Assembly: GCA_030710605.1 (NCBI GenBank)
Contig: CP092879.1
Span: 43,526,344-43,590,343, forward strand
Direction: 5' to 3'
Length of the DNA stretch: 64,000 bases
From: Cordylochernes scorpioides
Taxonomy: Eukaryota; Arthropoda; Arachnida; Pseudoscorpiones; Chernetidae
The position numbers and the translations under genes are program-made. The notes beneath the pieces are model-generated. The model saw nothing but the letters and a program-made list of their open reading frames with translations. It had not been told where the DNA came from and made no database searches. Shown piece after piece: positions 10,632 through 22,639 of this stretch. The first letter of the stretch is position 1, and each line of letters begins with the position of its first letter.

Positions 10632-10876
10632 AAGAAAAAAGCATCTCCTTATCGTGCAACTGAAAGTTGCTGATGGCTTGCGCCATCTATTGGAATAAAT
10701 ATAAACTATTCTCGTTGATTTCTTTTTTTCCAGAATGAAATAATTAATCAAAATAGGTGTTTGGCCAATTCTGGAATAATTAGAAATCAACGAGAATAGT
10801 TGACATTTATTCCAATATATGGCGCAAGCCCTCAGCAACTTTCAGTTGCACGATAAGGAGATGACTTTTTCTTAAT
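10632..10876. mobile_element. Foldback/MITE, about 105-bp inverted arms (copy 1)
   Basis: Left arm (AAAGCATCTCCTTATCGTGC...) and right arm (...GCACGATAAGGAGATGACTTT) are inverted copies around a roughly 35-bp centre; both carry ATTCTCGTTGATTTC inside. No coding capacity. A second copy at 30418-30670 lies at the equivalent place in the next unit, so it was carried along by the duplication. Confidence 0.8.
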
Positions 10877-10941
10877 TTATGCACCTTATTCCAGTACAAT
10901 ATCACATTTGTACTCTTTTTTCATATATATATATATATATA

Positions 10942-11310
10942 TGTTGTGATGTAGTCGATCCGGTAGGATGACGTAGTGTGGTTGGTTAAATGCAGTCTTT
11001 GTGGCCTCAATGTTCAGAGTGGTTTCAGGCGTGAATGTATTGCACCAAAGAACGAGACATTTTGGATGTCACCACAGAGATGGCGAGAGAGTAATGCCGA
11101 CACTGGTCAAGGCAGTTCTGTCAATCATCGTGTTTCGAAGCGGACTGATCTGTTTGAGCAAGAAGTGGGCACACCTGGTATCCCGACATGTTTTTCGGAG
11201 ACCTTCCTTCTGGATGGCGCCGACTGTAAATCAATCTAGCTTTATTATTTTGTTTTACATTACATGGTGGCCGCAATGGCGATTTGAATTGTTTTTACAG
11301 TTTTGTTTAT
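10942..11310. repeat. Dispersed repeat, possible solo LTR (copy 1)
   Basis: Begins TGTTGTGATGTAGTCGATCC right after a (TA)n run and is matched by 30795-31165. GC-richer than its flanks. Open frames inside (for example 11001-11408) are not kept in the second copy. The 3' boundary (near TTTTTACA at about 11301) is uncertain. Confidence 0.5.
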
Positions 11311-11382
11311 TATATTATATATATAAAAAAATTCCATCTATATTACATATGGTATATATTAGAATATATTGCAACATATATA

Positions 11383-11559
11383 TGTGGTATAATAAGGTGG
11401 GAAGATGAATAATATCCCGAGGTGTTAACTGACGGGCTCCAGTGGTCGCCCCCTTGGAAAGTCGCTGGTATCATAAGTGACCGGATTATACATTCCCGTC
11501 TCTCTCTGGGTTGTCTGTAGGTTGGCATTATTATTCCTGGAAGAGTATTTATTATGACA
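11383..11559. mobile_element. 177-bp solo-LTR-like insertion
   Basis: TGTGGTATAATAAGG ... ATTATGACA, with TG/CA termini, sitting inside an ATATATA tract. The paralogous locus near 31215-31230 reads straight through ATATATATATGTGG with no insert, so the boundaries are supported by an empty site. It has no coding capacity. Confidence 0.7.
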
Positions 11560-11759
11560 TATATATATATATGTGGTTATTTGTGATATTGGTTATAGTT
11601 ATGTAGTGAGTGGTAAGGACACACAGGAGACAGGATCCAGAAACAAACAAACAAAAAAAAACACTAAACATGCCCATTATTGATATGATATATAATGTGT
11701 TTTTAATAAAACTAAAGGTTTTGTATCTCCAAACCTTAAATATAGTATTTATCAAGTAT

Positions 11760-12399
11760 CAAGCTCAACGCTTCTAAAATATGCCTATTGTTTCATTATT
11801 ATTCATTTTGTACTCCTGTAGAAAGGCGGAAATTCCCGAAAGCTTGAGAATGCAATAATAAAAATTGAGAAAGAAACATCTCTAGAAACCTCTTGCATTA
11901 TTTAAATAATATCCAGGAGATTTACATCTATTGTCCAAATGGTAAATGCAAAATGTTCCTCTAGTAGAACAATATCTAGGCTTTATTTAATAGGCGATTA
12001 AAGAAACATTGACTGCAAATGTGAAAAAAAATAAAAATAACCATATTTTATGAAATATCTTGACTAAAATATATTTTGTAAAGTATTGACGAAACTATCA
12101 ATATTAATTGCTTGAATAAATACATAAATCTAATTATTTTTTTTTTTAGTTTTTACTATTTAGGAATTATCGTTTAGATTTAAAGATTGTATTATCTCAT
12201 TAAATATGAAAAAAAAAATTATTTTTTGCTTATCCCTAGTACACGCGGTACATTCCATGCTAATCATGGTGGGTAGTAGTAGGTGACTGTTTTTACTGTA
12301 AGTGCACCACATGTCTACACATGTGAAAATAATTTCGAATATATACTTACAAATGTGCCAGATCACCGTTTGGTTACACAATGACATTTATTGTAGGCA
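11760..12399. other. AT-rich intergenic DNA
   Basis: I see no gene. CCCGAAAGCTTGAGAATG with a following AATAAAAA at about 11833-11866 resembles the 3' end of a Penelope-like insert but is too short to call. The short open frame at 12160-12387 (minus) has no family features. Confidence 0.4.
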
Positions 12400-12565
12400 C
12401 ACGAGATAATCAAGTGTGAAAATTCGAAACTATTAAAGACGCCTTTGATTTTTCATGAAATTAAACAATTTCTACTGCCCTTACTGCAATGGAAAAATTA
12501 AAAAGAGGGCTATAATAGTTTCGAATTTCCATAACAGGTGGCGCGCTAATGCATCATAATACTCA
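12400..12565. mobile_element. MITE, GCGC-CATCTGTTATC family (copy 1)
   Basis: Inverted AATTCGAAACTATTA / TAATAGTTTCGAATT arms around a TTTCTACTGCCCTTACTGCA centre, ending AACAGGTGGCGCGCTAATGC. Related copies at 12785-12990, 23205-23345, 38183-39296 and 51414-51545. Confidence 0.65.
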
Positions 12566-12784
12566 AGTGTCAACAAAATTGCTTCTGTCTCCTTAAAGAA
12601 AAACAAAAGACGATGGCGACATTAAAGACTTGTCACTTCCTTAAATTCTGTCCATGAGTATATATTCTTCCCCTCACATCAAAATGGATAAGAGAACAAA
12701 TATAAATTTAAATAGTAAATTTGGTAAATCTCAATTAAAAACCTACCAAATAATTTCAAAAGTGTGTATGATAAAGATACTCTA

Positions 12785-12990
12785 ATATCAAAATTCGAAA
12801 CTATTATAGACGCGTATGATTCTTTTTAGAATAAAACAATTTCTACTTCCCTTACTGCAATAGAAAAATTAATGGGAGGGCCTTAATATTTCCATTGGTA
12901 GATATTGTTTTATTTTAAAAAGAATCATACGCGCCTATAATAGTTTCGAAATTTGATAACAGATGGCGCGTTAATGCATCATACTCTAAT
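12785..12990. mobile_element. MITE, same family (copy 2)
   Basis: Arms AAAATTCGAAACTATTATAG and its inverse near 12938-12957, with GATTCTTTTTAGAATAAAAC inside, right end GATAACAGATGGCGCGTTAATGC. No coding capacity. Confidence 0.7.
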
Positions 12991-13317
12991 ATTTGAAAAT
13001 CTTTAAATCTTCAATAAATTTTAATACCATTTAAATTCTTTTGAATAAGATTCCCCTCGTCCAGGCCAATCTTCAACGAACATTGTTTAAAAAAAAAACT
13101 GCAGAGAAAATCTAACTTTGAATAAAAAAATAAACATTTTACAGTTAGCATTCTATCTGAGGAGACAAATATATCAATTAAGTTATTCCAATCTTTAAAT
13201 AAAATTTTAGACAAGAATAAAATGTGTTCAAGGTTGGCAACAAAAACCTTAGGAACAGTAAGAAAATCGATCAAATATATGCCAATATATATATTCAGAA
13301 ACAGCTGAAAAGTACCT

Positions 13318-13983
13318 CTTTCCAGTACCTCTCTGCACCTTGGAAGACCTTTAAAAGTTCTCACAGAGTACAGGCAGTTGTAGTCGAGGCAGAGTGGAAA
13401 GCTTGGGAATGTCCACACACACAAAACGAAGAGACACAGCTGTAGTAGGAAAGTTCCATGAACAGATAGGAGTCGAGCTAAGAGCAAGATGGAGATATAG
13501 AGTTCTTACTGTTTACATGGTCGATGAGGTGGACCTGACTGCAACCAACAAGGGCTCACGCCGACGGTGAAGTGACTGACTGTCTAACTAACTAAGCTCG
13601 GCTAAAACCGAGGTTTTTATATACCATTCCCGAGGAGGGGGGGGGGGGGGGGGGGGGGGGGTTGGAGATGTCTGAGAATGTGGACTTTGGACGTCTGCGG
13701 CATTCTGCACCCTTAGATCTTAATGGCGACGGGCTGCCACATTCCTTTAGGGTTGTCTCGATTTTAGACGTTTTTGAACTTCTCAATCTTGCTTTAACTC
13801 AGCTCTTAATCTATTACATAGTTTTATTTATTCATCCTCAGTTTGTACAAAGCACATTACATATGGTGATGCAATGACACATGTCAATCATGCATATAAT
13901 TATTTATAGATGTGGTTCTATATACAACATGACAATCTTGTTATAAGTATTATACAATATAGGGTTGTTGGTTTAAATTATCA
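13318..13983 (-). repeat. Left LTR of element C (outer end truncated)
   Basis: Matches the right LTR from CCAGTACCTCTCTGCACC onward. Contains a run of 35 G at 13637-13671, against 11 G at the same place in the right LTR (18129-18139). The length may be a slippage or assembly matter. Confidence 0.8.
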
Positions 13984-13999
13984 TAGATGACCCCCGGGA

Positions 14000-15700
14000 G
14001 TGAAAGGGTTTATCCGGGTTTAAATGGGTAAAGCCTCTCTAACACAGGTAAGTAATTAAAATTTATTTTAATTAATTTAAACTGCGAGGGTTAAAAAGGG
14101 CGATAAAAAGATGTTTTGTTTGGATATATCTGAAAATTATAAAAATATAAATTATGTTTAATATTTATAAGTTATGATATTCATTATAAAAGAGAGCTTT
14201 AGATAAAACCTTTGTGTGATAAAAAAGTGATGATAAAAATTAAAATGATGTTCTAAGAGATTGTTGGCGGGCGTTGGAAAGGGTTAGAGGTTAAAGAATA
14301 TGCAATTGCAAGTATTACACAGACGATCAAATACTTAGGTCCAGTGCAAAGCGAGGATATAGACTTGTGCGTCTTCCTAGGCAATGTTTCACCTGTGATC
14401 CTGTATAAGGTTACAGTGCTTTGTCACAATTGTAGGGTTATTGGGTTGAAAAGTTGTTGAAGAAAAAGTTGTTCATTAATATGATTGAAAGGGGTGAAAT
14501 GGAGAATCATGCTAAAAGTAGAATTGTTGTAACGACAGTAGGTGATCTGACTTGACTTTAAAATCAATGGTTGATTGTGATCCGCTAGAGCTGAAAAAAT
14601 TGTGAGTTGTGAACGCTTTGTGTTTGCGTTGGTGATTATGCTCTAGGGATGATTGAAATAAACTTTTGAAACGTGTTCAGGCCAGAAGTTGGGATTTGTA
14701 AATCTGGGGAACTGTGTTCCAATAGTTTGTTGAAATTATGAAATAAAAAAAAAATTGTCAAGCAGTACTGTCGTTTTTCTATGTTGATGTGAAGCATTAG
14801 CTGAGAAAGATAGTAGTGAAGTACACTGAAGTGGTTAGAGAAATAGATTTTTGTAAACGATTGTTGTATGCCCGAAAGTTAATGATAACATAGTCATTTT
14901 ATATAAAGGTATAAAAACAAATATAAAATGAATAAAAATATAGAAATGTCATTGTGGTTGCATAAAGTTTAAGTGGATAAAATCAAACAATCAATATATA
15001 AAAGTAATAATATTGAAGAATTAAAGTGATTTTTGACAACAAATAAATCTTTTGTAATACTAAAATAATATTATGAAAAATAAAAGTAAAATTGATTTAA
15101 AAAAATAATATTGGATTAAAAACTTGTGATTATATAATTGATAGGTAAAAATAAAATATATATTTTATACAAAAACAGAATATAATTAAAGATTATTACA
15201 ATGAGTAGATGAAGGTTTAGTATTTCTTGTTTCATGTAGTAAAATGTGTGGAATAAAAGAATGTATAGGACACGGCCTTAATTTATTGGAGGCGAGTAAG
15301 GGGGGAGGGTGTCAATGCATTTAGTGACGCGGCATGGTCCCGAGTTGTTTAGTCTATAAATCCGGTATTTTTATGACTCTCTGTCTGGGAATTTGTGAAA
15401 TTCTCGAGGAAATATAGATGGCTGATGTGAAACACATGGCGGTCATTCTGATAGCGGATTTTTAGTTGACAGCTTTGCGGGCGGGGAGGGAGGCCGTTGT
15501 ATATTTTTGAAGGGGGGGATATGGAGGTTATCTACAGCACGTGTTTTAAATTCTTTCTTCTCTAGTTAGGATCTGGTGGGTTCAAAGAAATCTTTATATT
15601 GTATGAAATAGAGTAAGTGAGTAAGTAATACAGATCCAAATGGGTTGTTGTAGAGTATGTAGGTAGAAAAGGTTTGAATGTAACGGGAAATTTTCTGGCC
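14000..15700. other. Interior of element C, no surviving gene
   Basis: AT-rich, with many short stops in all frames; homologous to 33665-35350 of element D. I see no coding sequence. Confidence 0.5.
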
Positions 15701-15701
15701 G

Positions 15702-16424
15702 CTACTTGAGGTTTGTTTTAAAACGATCGATGTTAAATAAATCTGGATTTAAATGTAGGAATGGCTGGGAAGTTTGAGGCGGTATAATTCGGAATAGTTG
15801 CGTCTCGAAGATATCTGGAGTCAAATGTTTATCTTTTTTATGCTTATTTTGGGTACGAGAGCGTGCTATCTCTCCAGCTCTAGTTATTTCGGGGTATGGG
15901 TTAAGATGAGCTTTTAGATCTGGGGGGACAACATTGAACATTAAATAGATAGGTGGAAAACTTGTGACAGCGGGGTGTGTTATTAGAAATTTGCGGATTT
16001 TTCTGAGGTAAAAGCGGGCGCTCTGTCAGATAACAGATGTTTTGGAAATCCTTGTTGTAGTACAGTTTTGAGGGTTTGCATGTACGTTAGAGTACTGGTT
16101 TACTGGTTAAACTCTCTTTGAGAGTGGTGTAAGTTTGTTGGCAGTTTTATGGTCTATTTGAAAGATGTAGTTTTCTCGGTGTTCGTAAGTGTTGTGTTTC
16201 GACGTTGTTGTGGACTTAGTAAAAATGTTATTCAATGATGTCAGGTTTAGATGTGAGTAAAAGTGCGACTTTCGACGTGGACTAGCTTTGGGGTGAGAAG
16301 TGTCACAGGCATGTAGGCGTCTTTGTGGCCTGTTAAGTGAGAAAAATTGTGATTCGCTGTGTGACACGAGTGAGTGAATTGAATGGAAAGGTGTCACGTG
16401 AAGTCTTTGTCTTTGGTACAGCAT
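15702..16424 (-). pseudogene. Integrase C-terminal scrap of element C
   Basis: Minus-strand reading of 15702-15941 (..NPYPEITRAGEIARSRTQNKHKKDK..) lines up with residues about 1025-1065 of the element B polyprotein (..NTPYPDIDKARKIAHTRTQNKH..), followed by a piece like B's downstream spacer (HLNPDLFNIDRF). 16107-16424 is open but shows no recognisable domain; its counterpart in D is 35615-35836. Everything upstream of this scrap (protease, RT, RNase H) is gone. Confidence 0.65.
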
Positions 16425-17704
16425 CTAACCTGTTTCACCATGAACAACAAATTTACTAGTCATGGGTGGTGGCTGTCCAAAACAAATCGAAATATTTTGG
16501 CTGTTAGTGGATGTGGCACGTTTAGTGGCGACGAAATGGAGCTTGTGTGGCTCGAGATTGATTTGTTGCTAAGTCGCGCGCTAATAGATGGTGGCCAATT
16601 GGAGAAAGTGATGGGGAAGTGTGTTGGAGTTTGTTGAGAGAGATGTGTGGATGATTAATAATTATGCATGTAAAAATAAAAGGACGAGGGAGTGTAGCTA
16701 TGTTGGAATTTAACGATTGTAATAGTTTTGGAAGACTGTGACTTAATTTAGCTACTGGCGTGGTAGTTGATGGGAATTTTATTTTTAACTTGTTTTGGGA
16801 AAGATAGTTACTTTTCTAGTTGTGATTTTGAAGATATTGTATCTTTCGATTTTTGCAATTATAAAAATGCGTTTCACCTATGTTTATTAAAATTTGAATA
16901 TATTTTTTAAATCGTTGATTATGGTAGTGCGAAAATTATCCTTGTAAAAAGGGCAATGACGTGATAGTGACTTAAAATTTGAATGGGGCGTTTACATAAA
17001 ATAGTGAACATAACAATGATTTTTGCAAAGTTTTGAGTATTTGATTAAGAAATTGGTGTTTTGGTATAAAAATAAGATATTAAAAAAAAAAAACACACAC
17101 AAATAAGTCTAGACTTATCATTCGAGTTATTAAAAAATAATGATTTTTTTAAATGTAAAATTGAGAGTATTGCATTAAAATTATAAGTTGCTTAAAATAA
17201 AGTAAAAATTGATAAATGAGGGTGTACAAGATTTAAAATTTGAATTGAAATGATATAAAAAATGGTAAAAATTGATTTTAAAATGATTACAGTGAAAATA
17301 AACATTAAATTTATGGAGAATCAAGTTGTGAGCATGGGAAGAAAGTTATGTAGGTTTTTAAAAACTCACAGTTTTGAGAATTGTTCAGTCAGGAGACTGG
17401 GTCTTTAGTTGTCGTCCTGATGACGCGGAACACGTTCCAGGTAGGGCTTGTAGACGCTTGTGGCTTCTGTTTGGTGACCACGGCATGTTGCCTGGAAAGT
17501 GGTTGCGTTGAAAGGCCGAAGGTGGGGAACTTCTCACCGGCTTAGTTTGCGGGATTTTTGGTTGTGTCGTTGGGGGGAGATTGCTTGGTCGTTTCGTTGG
17601 AATGGCGTGCTTGTTCCTCCATCTTTGCTCTTTCTCGCTTCCATCTGAACAGGCTTCCTACCTTCTTCGTTGTGGTCTCCTTCGTTGTGGTCATCCTGTT
17701 GGCT

Positions 17705-17790
17705 CTAGCTGTGATAAAGGTCCTGTCGACTTATCTGTGATGAGGCATCCTGTCGACTTTAACTGTGATAAGATCCTGTCGACTCTCGCT
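17705..17790 (-). repeat. Triplicated primer-binding-site motif of element C
   Basis: Minus-strand AGTCGACAGGA occurs three times (near 17720-17731, 17747-17758 and 17773-17784), 26-27 bp apart, each followed by a variant of TTATCACAG. The motif is complementary to the 3' arm of a tRNA-Ser-like sequence as I remember such tRNAs, and sits at the LTR/interior junction, where a primer site is expected. Confidence 0.6.
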
Positions 17791-18461
17791 ATAGCTGTGG
17801 TAACCGAGGGTCAAACCTTTAGTAACAGTCAGGGCGTGGAGAGTTTTCCAGTACCTCTCTGCACCTTGGAAGACCTTTAAAAGTTCTCACAGAGTACAGG
17901 CAGTCGTGGTCGAGGCAGAGTGGAAAGCTTGGGAATGTACACACACACAAAACGAAGAGACACAGCTGTAGTAGGAAGGTTCCATGAACAGATAGGAGTC
18001 GAGCTAAGAGCAAGATGGAGATATAGAGTTCTTACTGTTTTACATGGTCGATGAGGTGGACCTGATTGCAACCATAAAGGGCTCACGCCGACGGTGAAGT
18101 GACTGACTGTCTAACTAACTAAGAGGGAGGGGGGGGGGGTTGGAGATGTCTGAGAATGTGGACTTTGGACGTCTGCGGCATTCTGCACCCTTAGACCTTA
18201 ATGGCGACGGGCTGCCACATTCCTTTAGGATTGTCTCGATTTTAGACGTTTTTGAACTTCTCAATCTTGCTTTAACTCAGCTCTTAATCTATTACATAGT
18301 TTTATTTATTCATCCTCAGTTTGTACAAAGTACATTACATATGGTGATGCAATGACACATGTCAAACATGCGTATAATTATTTATAGATGTGGTTCTATA
18401 TACAACATGACAATCTTGTTATAAGTATTATACAATATAGGGTTGTTGGTTTAAATTACCA
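17768..18461 (-). repeat. Right (5') LTR of element C
   Basis: Start placed approximately at the last primer-site copy; end at CCA 18461, followed by TATATATATT. Open frames inside on either strand are shared with the left LTR and with D only as DNA similarity. Confidence 0.7.
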
Positions 18462-18469
18462 TATATATA

Positions 18470-18905
18470 TTATTCTCTTGTTTTTTTATAATAGCCTGCT
18501 GAAGGGCGTCATAGTCTGAAAGATTGCCATCGTGGATTCACCACTGATTATACAAGCCCCCTTATTCAATAATTCCTATCATTGCACACACACTCAGTAA
18601 GGTCTTTAGTGAAAATATTTAATATGTGAAAATAAACACATTGCGAAAAATATTTATTACAAATTTCATAAATATTTTATTCAATTCGTGACTTAAAAAG
18701 AGAGAAACCTATCCCTGGAAGCCTGTTGTTTTCACCTCAATACAATGAAAGGAGTGGACTTCAGGAATTGGTTTAACCATGGAGATAAGCACCACCACCA
18801 CAATGAATTATTTTATTAAAAATATTTGTCCTTGTTTTATATTAATATTAGAACTTTATATAAAGGTTATTAAAAATATAGATTTAATACACTGTGTTTA
18901 TGCAT
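18470..18905. other. Intergenic DNA between C and the Tc1 element
   Basis: Contains GAAGGGCGTCATAGTCTGAAAG at about 18500-18521 and CACCACCACCACAATG at about 18790; neither matches a feature I can name. No gene seen. Confidence 0.35.
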
Positions 18906-18908
18906 ATA

Positions 18909-20402
18909 CACTTGTGTCCAAAAAATAAGAAACTTTTGTTTTTTAATGATATGTTTTAAAATATACACCGCTAAAAGCTAAAAAGTAATTTATTTAGGTA
19001 TTTCAAGTCGTAGAATTTATTTATCGCAACTATTCGATTCGGTAAAATTGAAAATATACAAATTTTTTGCTTGTCTTTATAAGGGTGCTATTTGGCGTGT
19101 CGTTTATCCCATCTAAGAATTGTCCAATTATAATTTTATTTAATCCTTAGTTAATTATGAGTTTACGAAAAATTTTAGCAGATGATTTAAAATGGAGAGC
19201 TGTTGGAAGAATGGAGGCAGGGCAATCACAAGTTGAAGTAGCAAAATGGCCAAATGTGAATAAATCTGTGGTCAGAAAAATATGGAAACAGTTCATTGAG
19301 ACAGGAACCATCAAAAGAAAAGAAGGTTCTGGTAGAAAAAGAAAAACAGCTACCTCTGAAGACCGTTATCTGGTCGTAACTGCCAAGCGCCATAGGGAGA
19401 TGACAGCTATCCAACTCTCTAATGAACTCTCAAGTGCTACTGGAACGAGAATTTCAAGACAAACTGTTTACCGAAGGCTTCACGAAGGTGTTCTTTATGC
19501 AAGACGACCAATGGTCTGTATCCCTTTAACCTCTGCTCACAGGAGAGCCCGCTTGAATTGGTGCTTGGAACATCACGCCTGGACTCATGATCAGTGGGCC
19601 AATGTTCTCTTCAGTGAGGAGTCAAGATTTAGTTTAAACACAGATTCTCGACGAGTTTTCATCTGGAGGGAGCCTGGAACCCGCTATCATCCCAGTAACA
19701 TCAGGGAAATAGACAGTTTTAGAGGGGGCAGTCTCTTAGTCTGGGCTGGCATCAGTTCTAGCAGACGCACACCCCTCCACATTTTTTCTGGGGGCACTTT
19801 AACTGCCCAAAGGTACAGGGACGAGATCCTTGAGCCCTATCTAAGACCTTATAGAGATAAAATTGGTCACAATTTAATTTTTATGGACGATAATGCTCGT
19901 CCGCATAGGGCTAGGCTAGTCAAAATGAATATCTCCAGAGTAAGAATATTCGAAGGATGGATTGGCCAGCCAGATCTCCGGACCTGAATTCAATAGAGCA
20001 TGTATGGGAAGCTCTAGGGAGGCGTATTAGAGCTCGTCACCCCTCTCCCAGAACCCTCGTTGAGCTAATAACTGCTCTATTGGAGGAGTGGGTTTACTAC
20101 CCCTGGACCTCCTCCAAAGCCTGGGAAACAGTATGAGGGCTCGCTGTTAGACCTTGATAGCTGTTAGAGGTGATCATACTCCCTATTGATATCTTATTTC
20201 TTTAAGATCTGGAACTTTAGCTTTGGGTATGTGGGTAATAATTTGCATATTTCATAATTTCAAATATTTTTTAAATTTTCATATAGCTAGTCAAATTCTA
20301 CATAGTTTAAACTATTTGTATACTAAATTTTATATTTGTTAATAAATTATCTTTTGAGAAATTTCAATATTAGTTAAGTTTCTTATTTTTTGGACACCAG
20401 TG
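18909..20402 (+). mobile_element. Tc1/mariner transposon, inactive
   Basis: Inverted termini CACTTGTGTCCAAAAAATAA (left, from 18909) and its complement at 20383-20402, flanked by TA on both sides (18907-18908 and 20403-20404). Length 1494 bp with one transposase gene on the + strand. Typical cut-and-paste element in size and target. Confidence 0.93.
19157..20136 (+). pseudogene. Tc1/mariner transposase, frameshifted, first catalytic Asp replaced
   Basis: N-terminal helix-turn-helix DNA-binding part (about residues 1-110, with SVVRKIWKQF and the basic GSGRKRKT linker), then the DDE domain. The first catalytic motif reads LFSEESRF where the family has an Asp before ESRF, so the first acidic residue is Glu; the second is intact (FMDDNARPHRA). 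The frame shifts around 19945-19960, and the third motif (SPDLNSIEHVWEALGRR) is read in the next frame up to about 20090, with a further shift before the stop region. Both lesions would disable it. Confidence 0.93.
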
Positions 20403-20519
20403 TATTTTTAATATTTCTTTAATATATCAATTGAAATTTTAGTTTTAAAAGATAACTGGTTTAAATATAAAATGTTATTGATGTTTATATGTAATAAGAA
20501 AAATCTTATTATTTCTTAT

Positions 20520-20850
20520 CTCCACACAATCATATTAGGGTATCAAGCTTGTAAAGCTTGAGATAATGACTGAGTGAAGTAGAATGCGTCTGCCTTTGTC
20601 ATTAAGACTGGGAGCACTACTCAGTGGCAGGCTGACTTAGCTCCAAAAGAAATGGCCGCCTCTGACATGAGGAACAGACGCCATGTGCAGTATGTACAAA
20701 CACTGCTGATCCTGATTCAGGAGCCCTTACAGGGTACTATCAGCCGGGCCAGCGGAGCCCTGTTTTTTTAGCAAGCTTGTTACTGCTCTTCCTCCTTCTT
20801 TTTCATCCGGGCTTGGAACTGGCAAAGGCGGAGTTAGAAAAATGTTTATT
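20520..20850. other. GC-richer island of unknown type
   Basis: About 330 bp distinctly richer in G and C than its surroundings; single copy within this window. The minus frame 20727-20909 reads PPLPVPSPDEKEGG.. but I cannot place it. Likely a fragment of another repeat. Confidence 0.3.
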
Positions 20851-21289
20851 TGTTGTATTGAAGGGATCCTATATTTTCCAACAACACAAAGCATTTCTGT
20901 ATGTCTCATTCATGTTATTATCAAAATGACGTATTATATATAGTATGAAGGATGAATTCTTAACCTTTTAAATTTGCATATTATTTATTCAGGGATACAA
21001 AACAAACTTGGTATATATGAAACAAAGACCAATAATTATTATATATAAGAAATCCTTTTCAAACACAAGAGCTCATTTTTAGCCACTGTGTAACGTTCCC
21101 CAAATGTTCAAATATATATTTCAAAATGAGATTGAAATAAAAAAATTATCAAATATAGGAAAATTGTGCTAGATATATTTTTCGAAAAGATCGAAAAGCC
21201 TTTCGTAATGAATCTATTTAGAAGAAACATATAGAATAAACTTATTGCTAAAAGTTTAAAGATATTTTATTTAAAAAAAAAACTTTAAT

Positions 21290-21560
21290 GTTGTACCGAA
21301 AGTTCATAAATATTTTATGAATATATGATTTATATTTTGCAAGTGTTTACGAACTTTTGAGACAACCTTGGTAATATTGGTAACCTTGGTAAAATTATAA
21401 CAGAATTCTTATAGAAGAATGATTTAATCTCTGATGTTTTCTATATCAAGGGTGGCCAATCAGCAGGTGGGCCAAGTTTCAGAACTACAACGATGTTCCA
21501 AAAGTTTGTAAACACTTGCAAAATATAAATCATAATATGTTTACGAACAACCTTGTATAT
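21290..21560. mobile_element. Small foldback/MITE
   Basis: GATTTATATTTTGCAAGTGT at 21328-21347 is repeated inverted at about 21509-21528, with GTTTACGAACTTTTG / CAAAAGTTTGTAAAC extending the arms. No coding capacity. Confidence 0.6.
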
Positions 21561-22306
21561 TGGAGAGTCTCGTGAATTGGAATTTCATGTATAAAAAAAA
21601 TCAGTTTACAACCTTTCAACAGGTCTAGCTCTCAATTTTAATAGGAGAATAATATACTCCAAAATATTTTAAATCAAAATAGAATAATGCTAAATAAGCA
21701 ACTTTCAATTTGGAAAATAGTTTTTAAAATTTAGATTAATTGGTAAGAAAACTGTTTATATATATTTTTAGAGATAATTTGATTTGAAAACAAACATTTG
21801 AAAACATATAAAAGGATGAATTATATATTAAAAATATTAATGAACTATTAAGATGAAAATATCCGGCTTAAATTGAGTTTAAAATTCGATCAAATAATAT
21901 CTTGTATCAATTTTAAAGTAAATTAATGAATATAGATGAACATTTTAGTATGAGAGAAATAAGACCATAAAAATATATTTTAATTTCTTTATTTAAATAT
22001 ACATATTTTAGAAGTAGAATATTTACATTTTCATCTTTCTAAAACTAATAAAATTCGGATTTTTTAGAGTTAAAATTTGTTTATAAAATTATTCGACATT
22101 TTGCTTAAATTTACACAAATTTTCCTTACGCTAATAAAGTTTATTTTTTCCTGAATATTATAAAGAAACTCTTCCTCCATTTGAAGCAATACTTAAAATC
22201 TGAAATTATATCAATATAAAAATTAATTCTCCAATATTTTCTTATAGATCTTTTATTTTTATTTAACTACCACACTCTTGCTTTGTGGACCTATTTCTTC
22301 TGAAGT
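21560..22306. other. AT-rich intergenic DNA
   Basis: I see no gene or repeat in this stretch; the end nearest 22300 is the 3' flank of the family-3 gene. Confidence 0.4.
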
Positions 22307-22639
22307 TTATACGATTATTTTATTGACAAAGCTTTGATATTTGTCTAAAAATATTTTCATTGTCTTTTCTGAATGATTGAGTGCGAATAGCAATATATCA
22401 AGTGCATTCATATAATATGGAGGTATTTTCAGAGAATCTAAATTGGTTACTCTCGTTAGAGAACATAGCAACTTTCGATTGAAGATTCCCAAGGTTCCAC
22501 CATTTTTTGTAATATCCAATATTTGTTGTTTTGCTTCTGATGAAATTTGTTCTTGCTTAATAAGCTCATCGAATGCTTGACCCAATCTCCTTTGAAGTTT
22601 ATCTATTCGTACAATGCTGCAACTGATTTTGTCGATCAT
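22307..22639 (-). CDS. Family-3 small helical protein
   Basis: 110 aa, single copy in the window, function not recognised. Helical N-terminal half (IVRIDKLQRRLGQAFDELIK, then SSEAKQQILD), a Gly-rich turn (NGGTLG), and a C-terminal half with IPPYYMNALDILLFALNHSE and KIFLDKYQSFVNKI. Size, layout and intronless frame parallel families 1 and 2, and I see only a faint resemblance to 1a (the turn, then a helix after P..Y). No signal peptide or membrane span. The link to the other families rests on its promoter, which is the clearest match of all. An out-of-frame ATG 35 nt upstream opens a short frame (MNRTQITKRNI) that may be the original N-terminus displaced by an indel, or a small upstream frame. 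Confidence 0.65.
   Translation of the reverse strand: MIDKISCSIVRIDKLQRRLGQAFDELIKQEQISSEAKQQILDITKNGGTLGIFNRKLLCSLTRVTNLDSLKIPPYYMNALDILLFALNHSEKTMKIFLDKYQSFVNKIIV

Larger units (their letters stand above)
13318..18461 (-). mobile_element. Ty3/Gypsy-derived non-autonomous element C
   Basis: Direct repeats at 13318-13983 and about 17768-18461 are the LTRs (right one ends TTACCA at 18461 before TATATATA; left one is truncated on its outer side). The roughly 3.8-kb interior has no long reading frame but carries a minus-strand integrase scrap (15702-15941) like element B, so the orientation is minus. Closely related to element D (32896-38167), both inside and in the LTRs. Confidence 0.8.

Noticed and set aside
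11001-11408. 135-codon frame in the dispersed repeat
   Set aside because: The paralogous copy at 30795-31165 does not keep the same protein.
13011-13487. 158-codon minus-strand frame overlapping the left LTR of element C
   Set aside because: Spans the truncated LTR junction and matches 17819-18086 only as LTR DNA; no protein features.
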